In this document: positions 47,790 through 56,881 of the stretch, in pieces
Layout: each line of letters starts with the position of its first letter
Position numbering within the stretch: position 1 is the stretch's first letter
Assembly (NCBI RefSeq): GCF_008806385.1
Contig: NZ_VZZK01000001.1
Location: 1-64,000, forward strand
DNA length: 64,000 nucleotides
Direction of reading: 5' to 3'
Source: Methylobacterium soli
Lineage (GTDB): Bacteria; Pseudomonadota; Alphaproteobacteria; Rhizobiales; Beijerinckiaceae
Notes under the pieces: model-generated
What the model was told of the DNA's origin: nothing
Database searches by the model: none
What the model saw: only the letters and a program-made list of their open reading frames with translations
Translations under genes and position numbers: made by a program

Positions 47790-48869
47790 TCAGCCGTCGA
47801 GGGGCTCGTCGCCCAACATCTCGATGCCGAAGCCCGAGAGGCCCACATAGGCCCGCGACGAGGTCGAGAGGTTGCGGATCGAGACGACGCCGAGGTCGCG
47901 CAGGATCTGGGCGCCGAGGCCGACCTCGCGCCACTGGCGCACGCGCTGGGCCTCCGTGCCCTCCTCCTCGGAAAAGCGCGAGAGCGGCACGCCGGCGGTG
48001 CCGTCGCGCAGATATACCAGCACGCCCCGGCCTTCCTTGGCGAAGCGGCGCATCACGCAGGCGATCTGCGCGCCGCCCTCGATCACGTCCGCCACCACGT
48101 TCGAGCGGTGCAGCCGCACCAGCAGGTCGCGCCCGTCGCCGATGCGCCCGTGCACGAAGGCGAATTGCTGGATGCTCTCGAAGGGGGTGGTGTAGGCGTA
48201 GCCGGTGAGGTCGCCGAACTCGGTCTTGACCGGGAAATGCCCGACGCGCTCCACGAGCTTGTCGCGGGCCTGCCGGTAGGCGATCAGGTCCGCCACCGAG
48301 ACGCGCTTCAGGTTGTGCTGGTCGGCGAAGGCGTCGATCTGCGGCCCCTTCATCACGGTGCCGTCGTCGTTGGCGAGCTCGCAGATGACGCCCACGGGGG
48401 GCAGGCTCGCGAGCTTGCAGAGATCGACCGCCGCCTCGGTATGGCCGGAGCGCATCAGCACGCCGCCATCCTTGGCGATGAGCGGGAAGACGTGGCCCGG
48501 CCGCACGAAATCGGCCGCGCCCATGTTGCCGTTGGCGAGCGCCCGCACGGTGTTGCAGCGCTGCTCGGCGGAGATGCCGGTGGTGAGCCCGTGCTTGACG
48601 TCCACCGTGACCGTGAAGGCGGTGCCGAGCGGCGCGTCGTTGGAGGCGACCATCGGGTCGAGGCGCAGCCGGCGCGCCTCGCTAAGGGTGATCGGCGCGC
48701 AGACGATGCCGCAGGTGTTGCGGATGATGAAGGCCATCTTCTCGGGCGTGCAGAGGGAGGCCGCGACGACGAGGTCGCCCTCGTTCTCGCGGTCGTCGTC
48801 ATCGGTGACGACGACGATCTCGCCGCGGGCAAAGGCCTCGATGGCCTCGGTGACGCTGGAATGGGGCAC
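47790..48869 (-). CDS. ribB: 3,4-dihydroxy-2-butanone 4-phosphate synthase with degenerate GTP cyclohydrolase II domain
   Basis: 359 residues. The N-terminal RibB domain (1-200) is complete: VVVTDDDDRENEGDLV, the substrate loop RPGHVFPLIAKDGGVLMRSGHTEAAVDL. The C-terminal half has a RibA-like fold (VRLHRSNVVADVIEGG, QRVRQWREVGLGAQILRDLGVVSIRNLS) but lacks the zinc-binding cysteines and the GDVFGSxRCDC segment of GTP cyclohydrolase II. It should make dihydroxybutanone phosphate for riboflavin, while GTP cyclohydrolase II must be encoded elsewhere. It lies 31 bp after aroC and may share its transcript. Confidence 0.93.
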   Translation of the reverse strand: MPHSSVTEAIEAFARGEIVVVTDDDDRENEGDLVVAASLCTPEKMAFIIRNTCGIVCAPITLSEARRLRLDPMVASNDAPLGTAFTVTVDVKHGLTTGISAEQRCNTVRALANGNMGAADFVRPGHVFPLIAKDGGVLMRSGHTEAAVDLCKLASLPPVGVICELANDDGTVMKGPQIDAFADQHNLKRVSVADLIAYRQARDKLVERVGHFPVKTEFGDLTGYAYTTPFESIQQFAFVHGRIGDGRDLLVRLHRSNVVADVIEGGAQIACVMRRFAKEGRGVLVYLRDGTAGVPLSRFSEEEGTEAQRVRQWREVGLGAQILRDLGVVSIRNLSTSSRAYVGLSGFGIEMLGDEPLDG

Positions 48870-48900
48870 GGGCTTGGTCTCTTCGGAAGGCTGCGGCGGA

Positions 48901-50004
48901 TCAGGCGGGGGTGCCGACCTGTCCCCGATGACGCAGATAGTGATCGGCGAGCACGCAGGCCATCATGGCCTCGGCCACCGGCACGGCGCGGATGCCGACA
49001 CAGGGGTCGTGGCGGCCCTTGGTGACGAGGTCGACGTCGCGGTTGTCGCGGCTGACCGAGCGGCGCGGCGTCAGGATCGAGGAGGTCGGCTTCACGGCGA
49101 AGCGGCAGACGATCGGCTGGCCGGAGGAGATGCCGCCCAGGATGCCGCCCGCGTGGTTGGCCAGGAAGACCGGCGTGCCGTCGTTGCTCGCCCGCATCTC
49201 GTCGGCATTGTCCTCGCCGCGCAGGGCCGCAGAGGCGAAGCCGTCGCCGATCTCGACGCCCTTGACGGCGTTGATCGACATCATGGCAGCCGCGAGATCC
49301 GCGTCGAGCTTGCCGTAGACCGGCGCGCCGAGGCCCGCGGGCACGCCCTCGGCCACCACCTCGATCACGGCGCCCACCGACGAGCCGTCCTTCCGGATGG
49401 CGTCGAGATAGGTCTCGTAGCGGGCGGCGGCCTCGGCATCGGGGCAGAAGAACGGGTTGCGGCCGACCGCGTCCCAGTCCCAGTTCGCCCGGTCGATCGC
49501 GTGCGGGCCCATCTGCACCAGGGCGGCGCGGATCCGGACGCCGGCGGGCAGCACCTTGCGGGCGATGGCGCCGGCGGCGACCCGGGCCGCGGTCTCGCGG
49601 GCGGAGGAGCGCCCGCCGCCGCGATAATCGCGCAAGCCGTATTTCGCCTCGTAGGTGTAGTCGGCGTGGCCCGGCCGGTAGGTGTCGCGGATCTCGGAAT
49701 AATCCTTCGAGCGCTGGTCGGTGTTCTCGATCATCAGGGCGATCGGCGTGCCGGTGGTCAGCTGGCGCCCGCCCGTGCGGTCATCCGCGAACACGCCGGA
49801 CAGGATCTTCACCTGGTCGGGCTCGCGGCGCTGGGTGGTGAAGCGCGACTGGCCGGGCTTCCTCCGGTCGAGCTCGGCCTGGATCTCCTCGGCCTCGAGC
49901 GGCAGCCCGGGCGGGCAGCCATCGACCACGCAGCCGAGGGCGACCCCGTGGCTCTCGCCGAAGGTGGTGACGCGGAAGAGGTGGCCGAAGCTGTTGTGCG
50001 ACAT
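48901..50004 (-). CDS. aroC: Chorismate synthase
   Basis: 367 residues, standard length. The FMN and substrate motifs are all present: [27 protein letters not shown] at the N-terminus, [30 protein letters not shown] near 110-140, and [17 protein letters not shown] near the C-terminus. It converts EPSP to chorismate, the last common step of aromatic amino acid synthesis. It is followed after 31 bp by the ribB-type gene; the upstream 108 bp separate it from anmK. Confidence 0.97.
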   Translation of the reverse strand: MSHNSFGHLFRVTTFGESHGVALGCVVDGCPPGLPLEAEEIQAELDRRKPGQSRFTTQRREPDQVKILSGVFADDRTGGRQLTTGTPIALMIENTDQRSKDYSEIRDTYRPGHADYTYEAKYGLRDYRGGGRSSARETAARVAAGAIARKVLPAGVRIRAALVQMGPHAIDRANWDWDAVGRNPFFCPDAEAAARYETYLDAIRKDGSSVGAVIEVVAEGVPAGLGAPVYGKLDADLAAAMMSINAVKGVEIGDGFASAALRGEDNADEMRASNDGTPVFLANHAGGILGGISSGQPIVCRFAVKPTSSILTPRRSVSRDNRDVDLVTKGRHDPCVGIRAVPVAEAMMACVLADHYLRHRGQVGTPA

Positions 50005-50111
50005 GGCGGCACCGCTCTAGCGCGGGATCGCCCGGCCCACAAATCCGAACCGGGGCACGCCGCGTAAACCCTCCCCGGCGGCGCGCCCGGCCCCGGCGCC
50101 GTCGCGGTCCC

Positions 50112-51245
50112 TCAGGGGCGCGCCAGCACGCCCCCGGTGATGGCCTCGCGCACCCCCGTGGTCGACGGGAAGGTGATCGGCAGGCCCCGGAGCGAGCGCA
50201 CGGCGAGATGCGCGAAGGCCTGGGCCTCGAGATAGGCCGAGGACCAGCCGATGGCGTCGGCGGTCGTGATCTCGGCGCGCAGGTGGTAGTTCAGGAGGCG
50301 CACCAGCTCGCCGTTGCGGGCCCCGCCCCCGGCCACGATCCAGCGCGTCGGGATCTCGGGGGCGTGGTCGAGGGCGCGGGCCACCGCCCGGGCCGTGAAG
50401 GCGGTGAGCGTCGCGGCCCCGTCCTCGGTGGAGAGCTGGCCCGCGAGCTTGTGCGAGAACCAGTTCCGGTCGAGCGATTTCGGCGGCCGGCGCACGAAGA
50501 ACGGGTGGGTCAGGAGCCAGGCGAGGAGCGGCTCGTCGGGCCGGCCCCGGGCGGCGGTGCGGCCGCCGTCGTCGAGGTTCTTGTTCTCCCGCTCCTGCAT
50601 CCACTCGTCGATCAGCGCATTTCCGGGTCCGGTATCGAAGGCGATGATGCCACCTTTCGAATCGATCAGGGTGGCGTTGGCCACGCCCCCGATATTGAGG
50701 ATGCCGAACGGCCCCTCGAAGCCCGAGGCCTGCGCCAGGGCCTTGTGGAAGATCGGCACCAGCGGCGCCCCCTGGCCGCCCGCGTCGATATCGGCCCGGC
50801 GCAGGTCCGAGACCACCGGGATGCCGAGGCGGCTGGCCAGCGCCTGGCCGTCGCCGACCTGGATCGAGAGGCGGTGGTCGGGCCGGTGGATCACGGTCTG
50901 GCCGTGGAAGCCGATCACGTCGATCTCGGAGGCCGCGAGCCCGTGGTCGGCCAGGAACTGCTCCACGGCCTCCGCATGCGCCCGGGTCACGAAGGCCTCG
51001 GCCTCCGGCAGCCGGCCGGGCCGGTCGCCCGGCGCGATGACGCTCTCGGCATCCTTGGTGGCCGCCCGCAGCAGGGCCTTCTCGTCGTCGGAATAGCCGC
51101 GATAGCCCGTCGGCCCGAGGGGCTCGAGGAAGTTGTTGTGGCCCCTCACGACGCTGACGGTCTCGCCATCCGTCTCGATCAGGGCGACGTCGACCCCGTC
51201 GAGCGAGGTTCCGCTCATCAGCCCGATCGCGCGCATCATCGTCAT
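50112..51245 (-). CDS. anmK: Anhydro-N-acetylmuramic acid kinase
   Basis: 377 residues. The family opening IGLMSGTSLDGVDVALIETDG is at the N-terminus, GFHGQTVIHRP near 130, and FGILNIGGVANATLI with FDTGPGNALIDEW follow for the ASKHA ATPase fold. It phosphorylates 1,6-anhydroMurNAc in peptidoglycan recycling. It is divergent from tyrS with 161 bp between starts, an arrangement seen in many Rhizobiales. The start is ATG 51245 or the ATG two codons on. Confidence 0.95.
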   Translation of the reverse strand: MTMMRAIGLMSGTSLDGVDVALIETDGETVSVVRGHNNFLEPLGPTGYRGYSDDEKALLRAATKDAESVIAPGDRPGRLPEAEAFVTRAHAEAVEQFLADHGLAASEIDVIGFHGQTVIHRPDHRLSIQVGDGQALASRLGIPVVSDLRRADIDAGGQGAPLVPIFHKALAQASGFEGPFGILNIGGVANATLIDSKGGIIAFDTGPGNALIDEWMQERENKNLDDGGRTAARGRPDEPLLAWLLTHPFFVRRPPKSLDRNWFSHKLAGQLSTEDGAATLTAFTARAVARALDHAPEIPTRWIVAGGGARNGELVRLLNYHLRAEITTADAIGWSSAYLEAQAFAHLAVRSLRGLPITFPSTTGVREAITGGVLARP

Positions 51246-51406
51246 GTCGAACCGCCCCCGTGCCTTTCGGTGGGCGCCCTGCTAAGAGCCGGCGCAATGT
51301 GTCGAAGCGCAGGAGCTAGCACGGGCGCCCCGACCCTGTCGCGCGCTCAAGCCTCGCCGAAGCCCCGCCACACGCCCTGCACCGAACCCGAGACCCGAAC
51401 GCCGCC

Positions 51407-52684
51407 ATGACCAGCCCGACCGAGAGCTTCGCGCCGAAATCCGATTTCCTGCAGATCCTGGGCGAGCGCGGCTACATCCACCAGACCTCGGATCTCGCCG
51501 GCATCGACGCGGCCGCGCGCGAGGGGCGGCTCACGACCTATGTGGGCTACGATTGCACGGCGGCCTCGCTCCATATCGGCCATCTCCTGTCGATCATGAT
51601 GCTGCACTGGCTGCAGAAGACCGGCGGCAAGCCGATCGCCCTGATGGGCGGCGGCACCACCCGGGTCGGCGACCCGTCCGGGCGCGACGAGACCCGCAAG
51701 ATCCTGACCCTGGAGCAGATCGAGGAGAACAAGGAGGGCATCAAGAAGACCTTCGCGCGCTTCCTCAGCTTCGGCGAGGGCGGCAACGCGGCGATCATGG
51801 TCGACAATGCCGAGTGGCTGACGAAGCTCAACTACATCGAGATGCTGCGCGACATCGGGCGCCACTTCTCGGTCAACCGCATGATGTCGATGGACAGCGT
51901 GCGGATGCGCCTGGAACGCGACCAGGAACTGTCCTTCCTCGAATTCAACTACATGATCCTCCAGTCCTACGACTTCGTGGAGCTGAACCGCCGTTACGGC
52001 TGCATCATGCAGATGGGCGGCTCGGACCAGTGGGGCAACATCGTCAACGGCCTCGATCTCGGCCGCCGCCTCGGCACGCCGCAGCTCTACGGCCTGACCT
52101 GCCCGCTCCTCACCACGGCGTCGGGCGCCAAGATGGGCAAGACCGCGGCCGGCGCCGTCTGGCTCGATGCCGGGATGCTGAGCCCCTACGATTACTGGCA
52201 GTTCTGGCGCAACACCGAGGATGCGGACGTGGTCCGCTTCCTCAAGCTGTTCACGCTGCTGCCGATGGACGAGATCGCCCGGCTGGGTGGCCTCGGCGGC
52301 GCCGAGATTAACGAGGCCAAGAAGGTGCTGGCCACCGAGGCCACCGCCCTGATGCATGGCCGGGAGGCGGCCGAGGCCGCGGCCGAGACCGCGCGCAAGA
52401 CCTTCGTGGAGGGAACGCTCGCGGCCGATTTGCCCACCGTCACGGTGGCGCGCGATCTCCTCGAGGCGGGTCTCGGGATCCTCACCGCCTTCGGGCCGGC
52501 CCATGCCGGGCTCGTGCCCTCCACCAGCGAGGCGCGGCGCCAGATCAAGAGCGGCGGCCTGCGGGTGAACGACGTGGCGGTCAGCGACGAGCGCGCCGTC
52601 CTCAATTCGGGAGACCTGAACCCGGAGGGCGTGATCAAGCTCTCCTTCGGCCGCAAGAAGCACGTGCTGCTGCGGGCGGAGTGA
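51407..52684 (+). CDS. tyrS: Tyrosyl-tRNA synthetase
   Basis: 425 residues. Class I motifs are HIGH at residues 56-59 and KMGKT near 242-246 (the KMSKS loop). An S4-like RNA-binding domain closes the protein ([28 protein letters not shown]). The tyrosine pocket segments [15 protein letters not shown] and [17 protein letters not shown] ([14 protein letters not shown]) are typical. It ends 48 bp before the convergent YhdP-like gene, with a hairpin between. ATG 51407 gives a standard N-terminus. Confidence 0.97.
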   Translation: MTSPTESFAPKSDFLQILGERGYIHQTSDLAGIDAAAREGRLTTYVGYDCTAASLHIGHLLSIMMLHWLQKTGGKPIALMGGGTTRVGDPSGRDETRKILTLEQIEENKEGIKKTFARFLSFGEGGNAAIMVDNAEWLTKLNYIEMLRDIGRHFSVNRMMSMDSVRMRLERDQELSFLEFNYMILQSYDFVELNRRYGCIMQMGGSDQWGNIVNGLDLGRRLGTPQLYGLTCPLLTTASGAKMGKTAAGAVWLDAGMLSPYDYWQFWRNTEDADVVRFLKLFTLLPMDEIARLGGLGGAEINEAKKVLATEATALMHGREAAEAAAETARKTFVEGTLAADLPTVTVARDLLEAGLGILTAFGPAHAGLVPSTSEARRQIKSGGLRVNDVAVSDERAVLNSGDLNPEGVIKLSFGRKKHVLLRAE

Positions 52685-52709
52685 GCCCAGACGCGGGTGG
52701 AGTGCGGCT

Positions 52710-52737
52710 GGTAGGGGCGCGCGAGCGCCCCCCTACC
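52710..52737. terminator. Imperfect hairpin between tyrS and the YhdP-like gene
   Basis: Arms GGTAGGGGCGC (52710-52720) and 52725-52737 pair with a 2-nt C bulge and a 4-nt loop. It lies between convergent genes and overlaps the stop codon of the minus-strand gene. There is no clear T-run, so the termination call is tentative. Confidence 0.4.
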
Positions 52738-55700
52738 GGTCGCTCGCGGGATTGCCCGAGAGGCCGTCCGCGAAGGCGTCGCTGCCGCCGCCGGCGCTGA
52801 ACAGCTTGCGCAGGAAGCCGGGCGCCACCGCCGAGAGCGGGTTCACGCTCACGTCCGGCGCGGCGAGCTTGCCGGAGACCCGGAAGTTCACGGCGAACAA
52901 CCCCTCATTGTGGCCGCCCGCCAGCAATGGGCCGAAGAGCGGCACCTGGGCCACCACGTTGTTCAGGCCGTAGAGCGGCACGAAGGTGCCGTTGATGTCC
53001 GTGCGCTCCTTGCCGGTGTCGAGATAGCCGGAGAGGGTGAAGCCCATCACGGCGTTCGAGATCGCCGCATCGGTGAAATCGACGCGGCTGCCGTTGCGCA
53101 CGAAGTTCGCGCGCATCCGGTCGAAGGTGACCTCGCTGCCCTGGCCCTGCACCACGCGCTTGCGGCCACGGACATCGACCACCTCGCTGCTCGCCGGCCC
53201 CTGGGCCATGATGCTCGACAGGGCCGGCTCGTTGCGCAGCGTGAAGCTCCGGATCTGGATGACGCCCGATTGCGGGCCATCATTCATGTAGGTGCTGAGC
53301 GCGAGCTTGCCGCCATACATCCGCTTGTAGATGTCGACGAAGCGCAGCGTCGCGCCGGCATCGAGGGACTCGACCGCGAGGACCGGGATGCCGCGCTCGC
53401 CCCGCGTGATGTTCGCCGTGAAGGGGGCCGAGCGGAAGCGGCCCTGGAAGGTCGCCGACCGCACCTCGCGCCCGCGCAGGGAGAGCTTGAGCGTCGCCCC
53501 CGTCAGGGCCTCGTCGTTGAAGCCCGTGAGGATGTTGAGGGCGATGTCGGCCTCGATGTCCTTCGGGCTGTCCTTCCCGGGCTTGGCGTCGCCCCCGGAG
53601 AGGGAGCGCAGGAACGGGCGGGCATCCGCGACGGCGCCCTTCACGGCGAGGCGGTAGCCGCCGCCGCTCCGATCGACCACGACCCGCATGTCGTCGCCGG
53701 GCGAGAGCTTGAGCGTCGAGAGCTCGGCCCGTTCGAGGTTGCCCTCGGGGCTGATCGCGGCGTTGCCGCGGGCGCTGGCCGGGCCCGCATCCAGGACGAT
53801 GTCGCGCAGGTCGAAGCCGTTGCCCGGGCCGCCGTCGATCAGCGCGAAGCTGAGACGGCCGGGCTTGCCGGGGGGCTTGCTGAAGCCCGGTACCAGCCCG
53901 TCGATGCCGGCCCGGGCGAGATCGGCCTCGACCTTGATCGGCGTGCGCGCCGGGCGGCCGATCGGAACCACGGCCCTCACCGGAATGGCGCCCGTGAGCT
54001 GGGGCGAGACCGGGAGGCCTCGCTTGGCGCGCAACGCCTCGTCGAGGGTGAGGCTAACCAGGGCCTCGCCGGCCCCGCCGGCGCGCGGCTGGCGCAGGTC
54101 GATCGCCACGGGCGAACCCGCGATGCGACCGTCGCCCTTCAGCCCGAAGCCGTTGCGGTCATAGGTCACCGCGAACTTCCCCGATTCGAGCTTCTCCTTG
54201 CCGAAGGCCTTGTCGACCGCGAGGTCCGTCAAAGTCCCGGTGAGGGTGACGGGCAGGTCGGGCAGGTCGGGTATGTGCTTGAGGTTGAGGGGGAAGTCGA
54301 TGCGCAGGTCCGCATTGCCCTTCACGGCGCCCGGATCGAGGTCGGCACTCACCAGGGGCTTGAACATCTTCGTCTGCAGGAGGGCGGCGAGCGCGTCGGC
54401 ACCGCCGCCGAGATGCAGCCCGATCTGCGCCACCACCTTGTCGGGCGTGATCTCCGGGATCACGAAGGTCCCGTCCGAGATGGCGAGGGCGCGGCCGTCC
54501 GGCATCCGGATATCGGCCGTGACGCCGCGGATCGTCGTGGTCCGGCCAGTGATGACGCCGTTGACGCGCCCGCGAGTGAGCGGGGGCGCGTCGTTGGTGA
54601 CGGTCAGCGCCGCGTCCGACACCGCGAAGGCGATGTGGACCGCGTTGTCGGGCATCGGATCGCCCTTGGTCGCGGCGGCGAGCTCGGCCGCCGACATGTC
54701 GACCGTGATGTCGACCGAATCGGCGCGGCCGCCGCGCAATTCGTCCACCAGGTAGTTTCGGGCGGCGGGGGCGATGTGCTCGGGCCAGAGGCGCAGGGCC
54801 GTGCGCGCCTCGGTGTTGGCCGCCGTGATGTGGAGGGTCAGGCCGTCATCGTCGCCCGTGGTTCCGACCGTTCCGGTGATGCGTCCCTGAACGCCCTCGC
54901 CGCTGACGCTGAGGTCGTCGATGGCGATCCCGCCGGCGCGCCCGGTCAGGTGGGCGTCGATGGTCGCGATCTTCAGCGGCTTGTCGCCGGGGCTCGCCCC
55001 GCGCAGGACCGCGTCGCGGCTCGCGAGCGTGGCCGTCCAGTCGTTCGCCGCGCCGGCCGGGCTCTCGGTCCAGGCGCCCGAGAGCCGCACCGCGTTGCCG
55101 GCGCCGCGATAATCGAGCGAATCGAGCTTCATCACCCGGGCCCGCTCGTCCCAGCTGGCGCTGGCCTTCACGGACTCGATGGTGACGGGATTGAAATCCT
55201 TCTCCTCGATCAGGAAATTGCCGTCGCTGGTGTGGAGCGTCGCCGTCATGCCCTCGATGCGGCCGGCATCGATCGCGACATCGGCCTTGGCCGAGAGCTT
55301 CAGGTCCGTCGTGACCGGGAGCCGCGACTGGCCCGAGAGCAGCAGCAGGTCGGTCACCGGCAGGTCGTCGAGGGTGATGATGCCCGTCCGGCGCGCGCCG
55401 CCGGCCTCGCGCAGCGTCCCGCCGAAGCGCCATTCTCCGCGCGGCCCGTCGATCCGCAATTCGAAGATGCGCGCGTCCTGGGTGGCGTCGCGCCCGAACA
55501 GGCCGTTGACGTGCTCGAACACGGCGCGCTCGCGGGCCTCGTCGTCGATCAGCGTCAGGCGCGCATCGGTGATGCGGGCCCGGTCGAGGGCGCCGACGAC
55601 GCCCGCCGAATCGAGGACGACGCCGAAGATCGAGGCCACGGCCGCCGAGAGCGGCGAGACGCTGCCCCGCGCGGGGTCGACGCTCGGCAGCGTGTGCGGC

Positions 55701-56179
55701 TTGATCTCGCCCTGATGCGCGGGCTCGGAGGCCCCGAAGGCGATGGAGCCGTCCCGGTGGACGAGCGCCGTCATCTGCAGGTCGCGGAACTCGATCGAGC
55801 GGGGCTGAACCGCGAGGCGCAGAAGGCCCCAGGTGTCCAGGCTGACGACCGCGAGGGGCGCCCGCACCACCAGGGCCCCTTGCGGGTTGCGGATGTCGAG
55901 CCCGGCGACCCGGAGCGCGAGGGAGCGCTCGCTGTCGAGCTCGACCGCGCTGTCGCGCAGCGAGACGTGCCAGCCGGGACCGATCCGGTCGGCGATGGCC
56001 GAGGCGACGCGTTCCGAGAGCCCGTCGACGTGAAGCGGCCCGGAGGCGAGGCGCAGCACCCCGAGCCCGGCGCCGAGGCCGAGCAGGAACACCAGCGACA
56101 GGGCCGTCCAGAGGCAGACCCCGCGCCAGCGACGGGCCGGTGGCTTCGGGCGAAGTCCCTGGTCCGTTTCCTCAACCAT
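52733..56179 (-). CDS. YhdP/AsmA-like envelope protein (DUF3971)
   Basis: 1148 residues. One N-terminal TM helix (about 23-45) anchors a very long periplasmic part of repeated beta-strand character with the DUF3971 and AsmA-like C-terminal regions (SGYLDTGKERTDINGTFVPLYGLNNVVAQVPLFGPLLAGGHNEGLFAVNFRVSGKLAAPDVSVNPLS is split here only as a region near 1050-1120). AsmA-like proteins such as YhdP form bridges that carry lipids to the outer membrane. In a hopanoid producer this adds another possible lipid route. It is divergent from the peroxiredoxin gene. Confidence 0.88.
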   Translation of the reverse strand: MVEETDQGLRPKPPARRWRGVCLWTALSLVFLLGLGAGLGVLRLASGPLHVDGLSERVASAIADRIGPGWHVSLRDSAVELDSERSLALRVAGLDIRNPQGALVVRAPLAVVSLDTWGLLRLAVQPRSIEFRDLQMTALVHRDGSIAFGASEPAHQGEIKPHTLPSVDPARGSVSPLSAAVASIFGVVLDSAGVVGALDRARITDARLTLIDDEARERAVFEHVNGLFGRDATQDARIFELRIDGPRGEWRFGGTLREAGGARRTGIITLDDLPVTDLLLLSGQSRLPVTTDLKLSAKADVAIDAGRIEGMTATLHTSDGNFLIEEKDFNPVTIESVKASASWDERARVMKLDSLDYRGAGNAVRLSGAWTESPAGAANDWTATLASRDAVLRGASPGDKPLKIATIDAHLTGRAGGIAIDDLSVSGEGVQGRITGTVGTTGDDDGLTLHITAANTEARTALRLWPEHIAPAARNYLVDELRGGRADSVDITVDMSAAELAAATKGDPMPDNAVHIAFAVSDAALTVTNDAPPLTRGRVNGVITGRTTTIRGVTADIRMPDGRALAISDGTFVIPEITPDKVVAQIGLHLGGGADALAALLQTKMFKPLVSADLDPGAVKGNADLRIDFPLNLKHIPDLPDLPVTLTGTLTDLAVDKAFGKEKLESGKFAVTYDRNGFGLKGDGRIAGSPVAIDLRQPRAGGAGEALVSLTLDEALRAKRGLPVSPQLTGAIPVRAVVPIGRPARTPIKVEADLARAGIDGLVPGFSKPPGKPGRLSFALIDGGPGNGFDLRDIVLDAGPASARGNAAISPEGNLERAELSTLKLSPGDDMRVVVDRSGGGYRLAVKGAVADARPFLRSLSGGDAKPGKDSPKDIEADIALNILTGFNDEALTGATLKLSLRGREVRSATFQGRFRSAPFTANITRGERGIPVLAVESLDAGATLRFVDIYKRMYGGKLALSTYMNDGPQSGVIQIRSFTLRNEPALSSIMAQGPASSEVVDVRGRKRVVQGQGSEVTFDRMRANFVRNGSRVDFTDAAISNAVMGFTLSGYLDTGKERTDINGTFVPLYGLNNVVAQVPLFGPLLAGGHNEGLFAVNFRVSGKLAAPDVSVNPLSAVAPGFLRKLFSAGGGSDAFADGLSGNPASDR

Positions 56180-56314
56180 TTAAACCTTGACCGCTGGATC
56201 GGAGCGACCGCTCACCGTAAAGCGAAGGGGTCTTCCGGGCTATGTCGGCACCTGTCGGCGCGTCGCGCGGATGGCGTTTCTCACCGCATACCAGCAATCA
56301 GCCGAAAGGAAGGC

Positions 56315-56785
56315 ATGATGCCCCTCGACAAAGGCGATCAGGCTCCGGATTTCGCTCTGCCGGGGGCGGGCCAGGAGACAATCTCCCTCGATGGCCTCAA
56401 AGGTCACAAGATCGTGCTCTACTTCTATCCGAAGGACGACACGAGCGGCTGTACCCTCGAGGCACAGGGCTTCAACGGCCTGCTGGGCGAATTTGGCGCC
56501 GCGGATACGCGGGTGATCGGCGTCTCGCCGGATTCCGTGAAGAGCCACGACAAGTTCCGGACGAAGTACGGCCTGACCTTCCCGCTCGCCTCGGACGAGG
56601 CCAAGACCATGCTCGAAGCCTACGGCGTCTGGGTCGAGAAGAGCATGTACGGCCGAAAGTACATGGGCGTGGAACGGACCACGATCCTGGTCGACCGTGC
56701 GGGCCGCATCGCCAAGATCTGGCCGAAGGTGAAGGTGCCAGGCCATGCGGAGGAGGTTCTGGCCGCCGCGCGCGCGCTGGCCTGA
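56315..56785 (+). CDS. bcp: Thioredoxin-dependent peroxiredoxin BCP
   Basis: 156 residues. The peroxidatic cysteine C46 is in PKDDTSGCTLEA, and the supporting arginine is in MGVERTTILVDRAG near residue 123. The usual resolving cysteine five residues later is a glutamine (Q51), so it probably works as a 1-Cys BCP or uses an outside thiol. It reduces hydroperoxides. A strong Shine-Dalgarno, AAAGGAAGG (56305-56313), precedes ATG 56315; ATG 56318 is equally possible. It is divergent from the YhdP-like gene and followed after 96 bp by the M23 peptidase gene. Confidence 0.93.
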   Translation: MMPLDKGDQAPDFALPGAGQETISLDGLKGHKIVLYFYPKDDTSGCTLEAQGFNGLLGEFGAADTRVIGVSPDSVKSHDKFRTKYGLTFPLASDEAKTMLEAYGVWVEKSMYGRKYMGVERTTILVDRAGRIAKIWPKVKVPGHAEEVLAAARALA

Positions 56786-56881
56786 CCCGCGCCGCCATCG
56801 CCTGGACGGTGCGCCCGCGCCTTCTCGGTTCGTTAACCTTACGCGGGGCCTAATGGCGGGACGCCATCCGGGTTCGATCCC

